Source of the DNA: Ascidiaceihabitans sp023955215
Lineage (GTDB): Bacteria; Pseudomonadota; Alphaproteobacteria; Rhodobacterales; Rhodobacteraceae
Assembly: GCA_943788345.1 (NCBI GenBank)
Contig: CALSPX010000005.1
Location: 1-64,000, forward strand
Length of the DNA: 64,000 bases
Direction of reading: 5' to 3'
In this document: one piece after another, positions 45,308-54,034 of the stretch
Position numbering within the stretch: position 1 is the stretch's first letter
How the letters are laid out: each line of letters opens with the position of its first letter
Notes under the pieces: generated by a model
The model's input: only the letters and a program-made list of their open reading frames with translations
Told to the model about the DNA's origin: nothing
Databases searched by the model: none
Translations under genes and position numbers: made by a program

Positions 45308-46939
45308 TCAACGAAGGACCATTCCTTCAGGCCATGTGATCTTTGTCTTTAGGTTCACCGATTGTGTGGTGCCTGACTTGATTTCCAAATCCCAATGCAA
45401 CACGCCGCGCATATCTTCATAATCTGTTGTAGTTGGACGAGGGGCTGCTGACCAATCGATGATCAGATCCTCTTGTTCTGCGTAAGGTACGCGATCTAAC
45501 AGGGTGACATCCCAATCGTCCCCAGTCAAATTTTCCACATCAATGCGCACAGTTTCAGTGTTTTCGTTAGAGCGTGTGATGATTCCGCGGTCGCCTTCGT
45601 TTCGATCCAATGTGGTGCGCGTCAAACGCAAGCCATGGATTGGGCCAAACCCCAACTCTGTTTCCGCTCCGGGTATGATTTGGTTTACGTATGAATCAGC
45701 AATCAATCGACCATCGACATATAAGCTCGCTTCAGCTGGTAAAATGCGTTCGCCGCTAGAGTTGGTAAATGTCACCATGCGATAAGCGGTTGGGTTGTTA
45801 AGCGGCACGGCGCGGGCTTCGATTTCTGCATCAAAATCTAGCGCCCCCAATGCGACACGGGTGAAATCGCCACTGCTGTCTAGGGACATGGCGTATTCAA
45901 AATTGTATTGTGCGGCTATTCCTGAAAGATCAGTAACACCACCAGAGGCTTCTTCTATTATAGCAGGCGCTTCGAGGACCATATCGGCTTCTGCGTATGA
46001 AGACTGAACGCGTGAGTTCAATTGGCGTTTCACCATCAAATCTGGATCTGAAATGCGCATAGGCAGTGGGAAGATACGCGAAGGCTCTGAGCGTTCTTTT
46101 AACCCCACAGTAGAAAGAGTCAGGTTGACGTCATTCCATCGCTCACCAGATTGTTGAAGCAGCAAGGCACCACGTTCTACGACCAGCTTGGGATCATATC
46201 CGGTAGTGAGACGCATATCATAAACAGGGCGCCATGCTGCATCACCTACAAGATATTTGACGGAAATATCGCTATTCGTGGCGGCAGGGACTGAGACAGT
46301 TAATGTAAGTTGCGCGAATCTATCCGTTGGCGGCAATAGAGCGCTGAGCGCGCGTTGTGCCATTGCTACGCCGTCCTGCAGGTTGGGCAGGTTTTTTCTT
46401 AGGTTGCGAACCGTATTTTCAGCGTTTTGAATTGTAACATTGGCACTTAGGGTTTCGTCGGAAATCATTCGCGACAGATCACGCAAGGTGTCGATACCGT
46501 CTGGCAAAGTATCGCTATCGGACAATGATTTTAAGAACTCAAGTTGGGCATTGGCGGCTGTGATTTCCGACTGTTTTTTGGAAATTTCATCCTTCAATGC
46601 TGTAACAGCATCTTGTGCGGTTTCTACTGCTGCTTTTGCGACGGCGTACTCTTGGGTATCAGGTTCAAGTTGTGCGACTGAGTTGTTGTTTTGCCACTTC
46701 TCAGAGATCAATGTGGCTCCAGAAAGGGTGACCGTCGGAGTGTTGGTTCCACCATTGTTGGGCCGCATATCTGGAATGACGATCTCATGTATACCAGCGG
46801 GTAGGTTAATCTGACCCGTGCGTGTTACTTCGGCTCCTTGCGTGAAAACGGTGACATCTGTTGGCGCGATCCGCGCAACGATTGTGTCTGCGAAAACGAA
46901 AGACGGAGATACAGCCAATAAAAGTGCAGCAAAACGCAT
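45308..46939 (-). CDS. DUF4139 / mucoidy inhibitor MuiA-like exported protein
   Basis: 543 residues with signal peptide (FAALLLAVSPSFVFADT). The N-terminal DUF4140-like domain has VTVFTQGAEVTRTGQINLPA. A central helical coiled-coil region spans about 100-210 (AVETAQDAVTALKDEISKKQ). The C-terminal DUF4139 beta-rich domain has VKYLVGDAAWRPVYDMRL and GVLHWDLEIKSG. It is a periplasmic or surface protein of unknown biochemical role. Confidence 0.9.
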   Translation of the reverse strand: MRFAALLLAVSPSFVFADTIVARIAPTDVTVFTQGAEVTRTGQINLPAGIHEIVIPDMRPNNGGTNTPTVTLSGATLISEKWQNNNSVAQLEPDTQEYAVAKAAVETAQDAVTALKDEISKKQSEITAANAQLEFLKSLSDSDTLPDGIDTLRDLSRMISDETLSANVTIQNAENTVRNLRKNLPNLQDGVAMAQRALSALLPPTDRFAQLTLTVSVPAATNSDISVKYLVGDAAWRPVYDMRLTTGYDPKLVVERGALLLQQSGERWNDVNLTLSTVGLKERSEPSRIFPLPMRISDPDLMVKRQLNSRVQSSYAEADMVLEAPAIIEEASGGVTDLSGIAAQYNFEYAMSLDSSGDFTRVALGALDFDAEIEARAVPLNNPTAYRMVTFTNSSGERILPAEASLYVDGRLIADSYVNQIIPGAETELGFGPIHGLRLTRTTLDRNEGDRGIITRSNENTETVRIDVENLTGDDWDVTLLDRVPYAEQEDLIIDWSAAPRPTTTDYEDMRGVLHWDLEIKSGTTQSVNLKTKITWPEGMVLR

Positions 46940-47014
46940 AATGGGAAAAACCTTTGTTCATCAATGGGAGCACGATCTGTGCTGTCATACCCAAGCGAAA
47001 AGGTGACCAAAAGA

Positions 47015-47040
47015 AAAGGGGCACCGCGAGGCACCCCTTT
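47015..47040 (-). terminator. Terminator after asd
   Basis: On the minus strand AAAGGGG and CCCCTTTT pair around TGCCTCGCGGTG (extended by wobble pairs), ending in a T-rich tract. It lies about 25 bases beyond the asd stop. Confidence 0.65.
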
Positions 47041-47063
47041 AAATCGTCTATTTTCGGCGGAAG

Positions 47064-48086
47064 TTAGCCTTTTTTCAAAACACGCGTGCCCAACGTCTCT
47101 GCAATCTGAACTGCGTTCAATGCAGCGCCTTTGCGCAAGTTGTCCGAAACGCACCATAGGTTTAGGCCATTGTCGATTGTGCTGTCTTGACGGATGCGGC
47201 TGATAAAGGTCGCATAATCGCCAACGCATTCAACCGGAGTGACATAGCCACCATCTTCACGTTTATCGATCACCATGACGCCTGGTGCTTCGCGCAAGAT
47301 GTCGCGTGCTTCATCTTCATCAAGGAACTCTTCGAACTCAATGTTGATCGCTTCAGAGTGGCCAACGAACACAGGCACACGCACGCAGGTCGCTGTGACC
47401 TTGATGCTTGTATCGATGATCTTTTTGGTTTCAACGACCATCTTCCACTCTTCTTTGGTGGTGCCGTCTTCCATGAAGACGTCGATGTGCGGGATCACGT
47501 TGAACGCGATTTGTTTTGTGAACTGACGCGCTGGTTTGTCATCTACTGGGTTGTAGATCGACTTTGTTTGATCCCACAGCTCATCAATGCCGCCTTTGCC
47601 AGAACCGGAAACGGACTGGTAAGTGGATACAACTACGCGTTTGATTTTTGCACGGTCATGCAGAGGCTTCAGCGCAACGACCATCTGTGCGGTCGAACAG
47701 TTGGGGTTCGCGATGATGTTCTTCTTGTGATAGTCTAGAACGGCTTCTGGGTTCACTTCTGGCACAACCAATGGCACGTCCGGATCGTAGCGATAAAGTG
47801 AAGAATTATCGATAACGACACAACCAGACGCAGCTGCAATCGGCGCGTATTTTTTGGTCGCGTCGGAACCGATCGCAAACAATGCGATGTCCCAGCCCGT
47901 GAAATCAAAAGTATCTAGGTCCTTCGTCTTAAGTGTCTTATCACCAAACGAAACTTCCGTTCCCAATGAATTGCGTGACGCAAGCACGGCAAGTTCATCA
48001 ACTGGGAACTGACGTTCGTCCAGAATGTTTAGCATTTCGCGGCCCACATTTCCTGTGGCCCCCACTACGACAAGGCGGTAACCCAT
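47064..48086 (-). CDS. asd: Aspartate-semialdehyde dehydrogenase
   Basis: 340 residues. NADP loop VVVGATGNVGREML; the catalytic Cys in NPNCSTAQMVVAL; the loop YQSVSGSGKGGIDEL; active-site His in VFVGHSEAINIEF. It reduces aspartyl phosphate to the semialdehyde, leading to lysine, diaminopimelate, threonine and methionine. GGAGATC precedes the start. Confidence 0.97.
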   Translation of the reverse strand: MGYRLVVVGATGNVGREMLNILDERQFPVDELAVLASRNSLGTEVSFGDKTLKTKDLDTFDFTGWDIALFAIGSDATKKYAPIAAASGCVVIDNSSLYRYDPDVPLVVPEVNPEAVLDYHKKNIIANPNCSTAQMVVALKPLHDRAKIKRVVVSTYQSVSGSGKGGIDELWDQTKSIYNPVDDKPARQFTKQIAFNVIPHIDVFMEDGTTKEEWKMVVETKKIIDTSIKVTATCVRVPVFVGHSEAINIEFEEFLDEDEARDILREAPGVMVIDKREDGGYVTPVECVGDYATFISRIRQDSTIDNGLNLWCVSDNLRKGAALNAVQIAETLGTRVLKKG

Positions 48087-48191
48087 CTTTTGATCTCCAA
48101 TATGTGTGATGATGGTCCGCGCCCTCTACACCCGAATCTGCTTGGGGGGAAGGGGGCGAGGTGCATTGCATTAATCAGGCGTCAATTTATC

Positions 48192-49364
48192 CTAGTCAGT
48201 GTTGTCTTGTGAGAACAGGTAGAGCGATAGACCTGTGATCAACATCACCGCAAACAATAGGAATACGGCGGCAAATGGTGCGGCTGCATCGGTGCCTTGA
48301 TATGAATCGTGCAATGGTCGTGCGACCATTTGGGCAAGACCCACGCCACCAATGCTGAACATGTTTAACAAGGTCACGCCGCGCCCCGTTAGGTGTGCAG
48401 GAAAGAAACCTTTGCCGTGGGCAATAACAACTGGGAAAGTTGCACCAAAGAAGCCAACGCCGCACAGCATAATAATTGTCACGAGGTATGAAGATGCACC
48501 AAAGGCATAGAGCCCGAGTAAGCAGCTCAAGGTAAGGATATTGCCGCTAAATACGACCCACTTTCGTGTCCCGAACCAACGATCAAGCGGACCATACAGA
48601 AAGACGCCGCCGATCATTGCGATGCCCATTATCAATGCCGCAGTCCCGATTTCGCTGCTCGACAGCCCATGAACCTCATTAAGGTATGGTCCCATCCATG
48701 CACCGCGAATTGCAGCTGCAGGTACATAGCCCACAATCGCTATCGGTGCGATCAGCCATAGGGCTGGGATGCGCAATACATCTAATAGTGATCCTTTGGT
48801 TTCGCTCACGGCTTTTTCAGGGTCTTTAACGGTAACTTGAACGCCAACCGCAATGATTGCGCAAAGGACGGCAAGGCACACCATGGTGGCTCTCCAGCCA
48901 ATCATCGTTTCAGCAAATGCCATTGGATATGAGGCGAGCAGGTTACCGAAGGTGCCGACTCCAATCATTGATGCTGCAAGCGTCGCGAACTGAATCGGTG
49001 GAAATTCACGTGCAAAGATATAATAAGCTGCCATCAGTACAGGGGCACAGCCTGCGCCGATCAGCATCATCGCGATATTGATATGAAACGCTGAAGTCGC
49101 GACCGCGAATAGCAAGGACCCACCAGTACCACCAACGAGAAGCAAAACTGAGGCTGTTCGTTTTGGGCCTAATGTATCTAGGGACCAGCCCACAGGAATT
49201 TGCATTGCGGCAAAGCTGATGAACCAAAGCCCACTTGCAGTGGCCAGTGCCTCTGCACCAATCCCAAGCTCGTTTTCCAGCGGAACACTGATGACAGCCA
49301 AAAAGGCGCGAAAGAATTGGCTGAGGACATAGGCCAGAGCCAATAGAAGCAATCCAAGATACAT
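48192..49364 (-). CDS. MFS transporter
   Basis: 390 residues, twelve predicted transmembrane helices. Signature regions: QIPVGWSLDTLGPKRTASVL between helices 2 and 3, and GPLDRWFGTRKWVVFSGNIL in the second half. The substrate is unknown. The HpaI-type aldolase gene is 65 bp upstream on the same strand, so the pair could handle one compound; this is inferred from position only. Confidence 0.9.
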   Translation of the reverse strand: MYLGLLLLALAYVLSQFFRAFLAVISVPLENELGIGAEALATASGLWFISFAAMQIPVGWSLDTLGPKRTASVLLLVGGTGGSLLFAVATSAFHINIAMMLIGAGCAPVLMAAYYIFAREFPPIQFATLAASMIGVGTFGNLLASYPMAFAETMIGWRATMVCLAVLCAIIAVGVQVTVKDPEKAVSETKGSLLDVLRIPALWLIAPIAIVGYVPAAAIRGAWMGPYLNEVHGLSSSEIGTAALIMGIAMIGGVFLYGPLDRWFGTRKWVVFSGNILTLSCLLGLYAFGASSYLVTIIMLCGVGFFGATFPVVIAHGKGFFPAHLTGRGVTLLNMFSIGGVGLAQMVARPLHDSYQGTDAAAPFAAVFLLFAVMLITGLSLYLFSQDNTD

Positions 49365-49429
49365 GATTTAAGTCTTTCTAAATGCGCATGGGCTATTTGG
49401 GAAATAGAGGCAGTTCAGTGAGCCGAATT

Positions 49430-50203
49430 TCAAAGGTTAGATTTCCACTTGGTTGAAAGGGCGCGTGAGTGATTGGTTAGCGTGACGATGTCGATGCCAA
49501 CTGCTACAAACTGCGCACCAGCTGCCAGCGACTTTTGGGTCATCCCATCATCTAGACTTAGAATTCCAGGTGCTTTGCCGCTTGCTGCAATTTTTTCCAA
49601 AGAGGACATGATAACTGATTGCATGTCAGGGTGCATCATATCGCTCATGTGTCCAAGATCTGCAGACAGGTCTGCGGGTCCAATAAACACGCCATCGATA
49701 CCATCAACTTCAAGAATCTCGTCCAACGCCTCAAGCCCCGCACTGTTTTCAACTTGGATCAAAAGGCAAATTTCATTATCGGCTGTCTTGCCGTAATCAG
49801 GGATGGTTCCGAAACCTGCTGCGCGTGTAGTGACATAGCCCACTCCACGAACTCCTTCTGGTGGATAGCGGCATGCGCGGACCAGTTCGCGAGCCTGTTC
49901 AGCGCTTTCAACCATTGGCACCAGAAGTGTCTGTGCCCCAAGGTCTAGCACCTGTTTGATTATCCATGTTTCGCCAATTGGAACGCGGATAACAGCCGTT
50001 GTTGGGCTGGCATCGAGGGTTATCAGTTGATCTCGCAATGACCGAAGATCGTTTGGTGCGTGCTCTGCATCAATCAAAAGCCAGTCAAAGCCTGTTGAAC
50101 CCATAGCTTCGGTTGAATAACTGTTCGCAAGGCTCAGCCAACACCCAATTAGTGTCTCACCATTTGCGAGGGCGTGTTTGAACGTATTTTTAGGTGCTGG
50201 CAT
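49430..50203 (-). CDS. HpcH/HpaI aldolase family protein
   Basis: 257 residues, the length of class II pyruvate aldolases such as HpaI and GarL. Family residues: DWLLIDAEHAPND (catalytic His), VPMVESAEQARELVRACRYP (Glu), CLLIQVENSAGLEALDEI and DGVFIGPADLSADLG (metal Glu/Asp). It cleaves a 2-oxo-4-hydroxy acid to pyruvate (or a relative) and an aldehyde. No catabolic partners are adjacent, so the substrate is open. Confidence 0.93.
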   Translation of the reverse strand: MPAPKNTFKHALANGETLIGCWLSLANSYSTEAMGSTGFDWLLIDAEHAPNDLRSLRDQLITLDASPTTAVIRVPIGETWIIKQVLDLGAQTLLVPMVESAEQARELVRACRYPPEGVRGVGYVTTRAAGFGTIPDYGKTADNEICLLIQVENSAGLEALDEILEVDGIDGVFIGPADLSADLGHMSDMMHPDMQSVIMSSLEKIAASGKAPGILSLDDGMTQKSLAAGAQFVAVGIDIVTLTNHSRALSTKWKSNL

Positions 50204-50270
50204 GGTTGCTGTCCTTCACAGACTTGATTTAAGACACCCTAAGCCTGTGAAGTTTGGTTTGACCAGCGAT

Positions 50271-50999
50271 TTAGCGGACTTTTATGACGTCCTTGCCCAC
50301 TGCAAGCATGTAGCCACGGCGGGCGATGTTTTTGACCAATAGTTCGCTGACCATCTGATTGCCTAATGTATCGCGCAAACGCTTGATCCTTGTGGCACCT
50401 GCAGCTTCTTCGCAGTCAGATGCGGGGCGACCTGAAATGATGCCTTCAATTTCTGAGCCTGACAGAACATCGTCGTCCATCCGTGCCTCAGCCAATAGAG
50501 ACATTGTTTCCATGGCAGCATCTGTCAGTTTGAAACCCATGTCGTTTAGATAAACGGTATTTTCTTCGCGGCTGATTAGCAGTGAGTTTACCTCGATACC
50601 GGCTCGTTCAATTTGTGCCATCCGACGGTTCAGGATAACCAGCATGACAAGGAAAACGAGTGACGCGATCAAGAGGGCTGTTGCGAAGATGAGCAGCACA
50701 AAGATTATGCTCCGGTAGCTGGACAAAACGTCAGAAAAGGCTGTGCCCGATTGGGCAAGTATTTCTAACAGCTTGATCTCTGATTGACCGGTCAGACCGT
50801 CATTGGATGTAAAGATGTCTTCGACACGTTGGTTGAAAGCATTGGCATCAGGTAAATTGTAAAAAAGTAAAATTGCTGCAAGCAGCAAAATTATGACGAT
50901 CGCTGCAAGGCCGAATCCGACAAGGCGGGTGCCTGTGTTGCGCGCTTCAGAAGCGGAGGTAATAGGGTCCTGCACTCTGTTTCCTTTCTGCGAGGCCAT
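50271..50999 (-). CDS. Membrane protein with C-terminal winged-helix DNA-binding domain
   Basis: 242 residues from ATG 50999, or 234 from GTG 50975, which has the better AAGGAA spacing. Two transmembrane helices (LVGFGLAAIVIILLLAAILL and IIFVLLIFATALLIASLVFL) bracket a roughly 50-residue loop. The C-terminal domain shows LLISREENTVYLNDMGFKLT, AATRIKRLRDTLGNQMVSEL and IARRGYML, which match the OmpR/PhoB-type winged helix. It is likely a membrane-anchored regulator with the DNA-binding domain at the C-terminus. The start overlaps the upstream small secreted gene. Confidence 0.8.
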   Translation of the reverse strand: MASQKGNRVQDPITSASEARNTGTRLVGFGLAAIVIILLLAAILLFYNLPDANAFNQRVEDIFTSNDGLTGQSEIKLLEILAQSGTAFSDVLSSYRSIIFVLLIFATALLIASLVFLVMLVILNRRMAQIERAGIEVNSLLISREENTVYLNDMGFKLTDAAMETMSLLAEARMDDDVLSGSEIEGIISGRPASDCEEAAGATRIKRLRDTLGNQMVSELLVKNIARRGYMLAVGKDVIKVR

Positions 51000-51237
51000 C
51001 CGCCCCGAATGTGGAGAGTATAGAGAGTAAGGTCCAGCCCTCTGCTTGAAGGCGTGACGATGTTTGGGATTTTGCTGCTTCTGTATCGCAAGGGCCAACG
51101 ATCTGGATGACTCCATAATGTAAGCGCAAAGGGTTATCTTGCTTTGCCTTATAGTCGGCATAGCAACTTTCGGCAAAGGCAGGAGCTGCGAGTAGCAAGC
51201 TGGCTGCTGTGCAAAGTAATGCGAGTGTATGTTTCAT
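50947..51237 (-). CDS. Small secreted protein, function unknown
   Basis: 96 residues from ATG 51237; the longer open frame to 51363 lacks support. Signal peptide KHTLALLCTAASLLLAAPAFA, then SCYADYKAKQDNPLRLHYG, IQIVGPCDTEAAKSQ with two Cys, and C-terminal RKQSAGPYYLRF. Its last 29-53 bases overlap the start of the winged-helix membrane gene in another frame, which suggests coupled translation. Confidence 0.8.
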   Translation of the reverse strand: MKHTLALLCTAASLLLAAPAFAESCYADYKAKQDNPLRLHYGVIQIVGPCDTEAAKSQTSSRLQAEGWTLLSILSTFGADGLAERKQSAGPYYLRF

Positions 51238-51413
51238 AGAGCAGATCATGAGCATGTTGGCTTTGATATTCAATAACAATGCCGGGGGGAGGTGTGCGCT
51301 ATACGATAACACTGCGGTGTTATTGCCTGTCTGAACGAGTCTGGCCCAACTTGGTTGCATCACCGCCGCACTGTTCCAGCGGCAAAGCTGTCTCCATAGA
51401 AAGGGTCGCTCAC

Positions 51414-51899
51414 ATGCACCGCAAATTTATAGCAACTGTTGTTGCCACTTCAATTTTATTCACTGGTTTCGCTGCAGCGCCAGCACGAGCCAATCAAGAA
51501 GATGTTGGTCGAGCTTTGGCTGCACTCATTGGCATCGCAATCGTTGGTGCCGTCATTCATGATTCTAACAAAGATAAGAAATCGAAGGTGAAAGTTTATA
51601 AGCAGCCTGAGAAAAAAGTGCAGAAAAAACAAGTCCAGAAAAAGAAGAAGCATGTTCAGGCGCGCCCTTTGCCGCGTCGTGTTGCGCAGCATCTGTTGCC
51701 AAGCAAATGTTTGCGCAGCTTTGAGACTCGCCGTGGGACCGCACGCATCTTTGGTCAGCGTTGCCTTGAGCGTAACTATGAGTTTACCCACCGTCTGCCG
51801 CAGCATTGTGAGCGCCGTGTGCGAACAGACCGTGGATCACGGTTTGGTTTTGGTGCACGTTGCTTGCGCAAGCAGGGTTACAAATTGGCCCGCCGCTAA
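51414..51899 (+). CDS. Secreted, strongly basic cysteine-containing protein, function unknown
   Basis: 161 residues from ATG 51414 with AAAGGG upstream; the longer frame from 51279 is not supported. Signal peptide (FIATVVATSILFTGFAAAPARA), a Gly/Ala/Ile membrane-like segment (LAALIGIAIVGAVIHD), a Lys-rich stretch (KKVQKKQVQKKKKHVQ), then an Arg/Cys-rich domain with four cysteines (SKCLRSFETRRG, GQRCLERNYEF, PQHCERRVRT, GARCLRKQGY). It may bind a polyanion; this is inference. It is divergent from the small secreted gene. Confidence 0.8.
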   Translation: MHRKFIATVVATSILFTGFAAAPARANQEDVGRALAALIGIAIVGAVIHDSNKDKKSKVKVYKQPEKKVQKKQVQKKKKHVQARPLPRRVAQHLLPSKCLRSFETRRGTARIFGQRCLERNYEFTHRLPQHCERRVRTDRGSRFGFGARCLRKQGYKLARR

Positions 51900-51939
51900 A
51901 GGTAGGGCTAATCTGGCGCAACGTTGTTGTTGCTGATTT

Positions 51940-51970
51940 GGGGAGGGTGTTCGGGCACCTTCCCCTTTTT
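51940..51970 (+). terminator. Terminator after the basic secreted protein gene
   Basis: GGGGAGGGTG (51940-51949) pairs with CACCTTCCCC (51956-51965) with one wobble, and is followed by TTTTT. A standard intrinsic terminator. Confidence 0.82.
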
Positions 51971-52080
51971 CGTGTGTTCTGCCAAAAGGATGCAGCTGTG
52001 CCGCAGTTTGAAGTTTGAAATTCCTGTTGGAATTTGAGCCTTCGGCGAGAGTTTGTTTTGTAAGATGAAAAGGGGCGCTG

Positions 52081-52695
52081 ATGCCAGATTTTGCATTTGA
52101 GACTGAGTTGGGGTGTCGGGTTGCTGGCGTTGACGAGGTTGGGCGTGGTCCACTTGCTGGGCCAGTGACTGCAGCGGCTGTTGTCTTGGACCCCAAATGT
52201 ATTCCTGAGGGATTGAACGATTCAAAAAAGCTGACTGCGAAGAGGCGTTTGGAATTGTACCGGCAGCTATTGGATTGCGCGGATGTCTCGATTGCGCACG
52301 CTTCCGTCGCTGAAATTGACGAGGTCAATATTTTGCGTGCCTCGCACTTAGCGATGGAGCGCGCAATTGGCGGTCTGCAGGTTCTACCCGAACACGTTTT
52401 GATTGATGGCAACATGATCCCGCGTGGATTGCATCTTCCTGCAACGACTTTGGTCAAAGGTGACAGTCGATCTATTTCGATTTCAGCGGCCTCAATTGTG
52501 GCCAAAGTTTGTCGAGATTGTGTCCTAGTGGATTTAGCGCAACAGCACCCCGGTTATGGTTGGGAAACCAACATGGGTTATGGATCAAAAAAGCACATGG
52601 AGGCGCTGCAAAAATTGGGAGTAACCCCACACCATAGACGTTCGTTCAAACCGGTGCACAATATGTTGTATCAAGAGAAAATAGTAACCAATTGA
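52081..52695 (+). CDS. rnhB: Ribonuclease HII
   Basis: 204 residues. Active-site residues: GVDEVGRGPLAGPVTAAAV (Asp-Glu) and the later Asp in HVLIDGNMIP; other family segments are LNDSKKLTAKRR and SIVAKVCRD, with C-terminal GYGWETNMGYGSKKHMEAL. It nicks RNA-DNA hybrids and ribonucleotides in DNA. It lies immediately before ccrM. Confidence 0.96.
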   Translation: MPDFAFETELGCRVAGVDEVGRGPLAGPVTAAAVVLDPKCIPEGLNDSKKLTAKRRLELYRQLLDCADVSIAHASVAEIDEVNILRASHLAMERAIGGLQVLPEHVLIDGNMIPRGLHLPATTLVKGDSRSISISAASIVAKVCRDCVLVDLAQQHPGYGWETNMGYGSKKHMEALQKLGVTPHHRRSFKPVHNMLYQEKIVTN

Positions 52696-52732
52696 TTCAA
52701 TAAAGAAATTGACCTCGAATCGCCTTTGACTC
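52694..52732 (+). promoter_or_regulatory. Three GANTC sites in the ccrM promoter region
   Basis: GATTC at 52694-52698, GAATC at 52717-52721 and GACTC at 52728-52732 cluster 55-92 bp before the ccrM start, overlapping a possible TTGACC -35 element (52709-52714). GANTC is the target of CcrM itself. In Caulobacter the ccrM promoter also carries such sites and responds to methylation state, so autoregulation is plausible. Confidence 0.6.
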
Positions 52733-52785
52733 AGATTGGAGACAACAAACGAGCTCAATAATGAGCCGAGCAGAGGCAGAAAATT

Positions 52786-53904
52786 ATGACCAAAGTTAAG
52801 AGTGCGGTGGCACCTGTGAAGACGGCTGTGCCGCTTCCATTGAACGAAATTATTGCTGGCGATTGCATCGATGTGATGAACAGTCTGCCTGCTGAATCTA
52901 TTGATCTGATTTTTGCAGATCCGCCCTATAACTTGCAGCTCAAAGGTGACTTGCATCGTCCCGACAATTCCAAAGTGGATGCGGTTGATGATCACTGGGA
53001 CCAATTCAGCAGTTTCCGTGCTTATGACGAATTCACGACTGCATGGCTCAAGGCCGCACGTCGCCTTCTGAAACCAAATGGCGCGATCTGGGTCATTGGT
53101 AGCTACCACAACATTTTCCGCGTTGGCGCATCTTTGCAGAACGAAGGCTTTTGGATTTTGAACGACGTTGTTTGGCGCAAGTCTAACCCAATGCCAAACT
53201 TCCGAGGCAAACGTTTTACCAACGCTCACGAGACAATGATCTGGGCTGGTAAGAACGAAGCCAGCAAATACACATTTAACTACGATGCTTTGAAAGCGCT
53301 GAATGAAGGCATTCAAATGCGCAGCGATTGGGTCCTTCCGATCTGCACTGGCCACGAACGTCTAAAAGACGAAGCGGGCGACAAAGCGCACCCGACACAA
53401 AAGCCGGAAAGCTTGCTGCACCGTATCTTGGTTGGCTCTACCAACCCGGGTGATGTGATCCTTGACCCGTTCTTTGGCACAGGTACCACTGGTGCTGTTG
53501 CTAAGATGCTGGGCCGTGATTTCATCGGTATCGAGCGTGAAGAAGCATACCGTAAGGTTGCGGCGAAACGCATCGCGAATGCACGCAAATTTGACCGCGA
53601 AGCATTGCAGGTCAGTGCCTCTAAACGCGCAGAGCCACGTGTTCCGTTTGGCCAATTGGTTGAGCGTGGCATGCTGCGTCCGGGCGAAGAGCTTTATTCG
53701 ATGAACAAGCGCCACAAGGCCAAGGTACGTGCTGACGGCACCTTGATCGGTGATGACATCAAAGGATCAATCCACCAAGTGGGTGCGCATCTTGAAGGCG
53801 CGCCAAGCTGCAACGGCTGGACTTACTGGTGCTTTAAGAAAGACGGGAAAAAGGTTCCTATCGATCTGTTGCGTCAACAAGTTCGCGCTGAGATGCACGA
53901 CTGA
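52786..53904 (+). CDS. ccrM: CcrM-type adenine-specific DNA methyltransferase (GANTC)
   Basis: 372 residues, beta-class order: catalytic DPPYNL at about 45-50 first, the target region, then the AdoMet-binding DPFFGTGTTGAVAKMLGRDF. KAHPTQKPESLLHRIL is another family segment. A C-terminal RAMA-like extension (LVERGMLRPGEELYS, ADGTLIGDDIKGSIHQ, SCNGWTYW) is characteristic of CcrM. It methylates adenine in GANTC during the cell cycle. No restriction partner is next to it, as expected for an orphan enzyme. Confidence 0.95.
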   Translation: MTKVKSAVAPVKTAVPLPLNEIIAGDCIDVMNSLPAESIDLIFADPPYNLQLKGDLHRPDNSKVDAVDDHWDQFSSFRAYDEFTTAWLKAARRLLKPNGAIWVIGSYHNIFRVGASLQNEGFWILNDVVWRKSNPMPNFRGKRFTNAHETMIWAGKNEASKYTFNYDALKALNEGIQMRSDWVLPICTGHERLKDEAGDKAHPTQKPESLLHRILVGSTNPGDVILDPFFGTGTTGAVAKMLGRDFIGIEREEAYRKVAAKRIANARKFDREALQVSASKRAEPRVPFGQLVERGMLRPGEELYSMNKRHKAKVRADGTLIGDDIKGSIHQVGAHLEGAPSCNGWTYWCFKKDGKKVPIDLLRQQVRAEMHD

Positions 53905-53988
53905 TCCTCACCTAACACTACAGTTTTACGAACACCGCCGGTGCCGGTGGCCTTTACCCGAGGCCGCATCAAAAGGCACTCAACTATA

Positions 53989-54014
53989 CCCCGCCCTTGT
54001 GGCGGGGTTTTTTT
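53989..54014 (+). terminator. Terminator after ccrM
   Basis: CCCCGCC (53989-53995) and GGCGGGG (54001-54007) around CTTGT, then seven T. A strong intrinsic terminator between convergent ccrM and alkB. Confidence 0.9.
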
Positions 54015-54034
54015 ATTCGTGATCGCCTGAAAGT

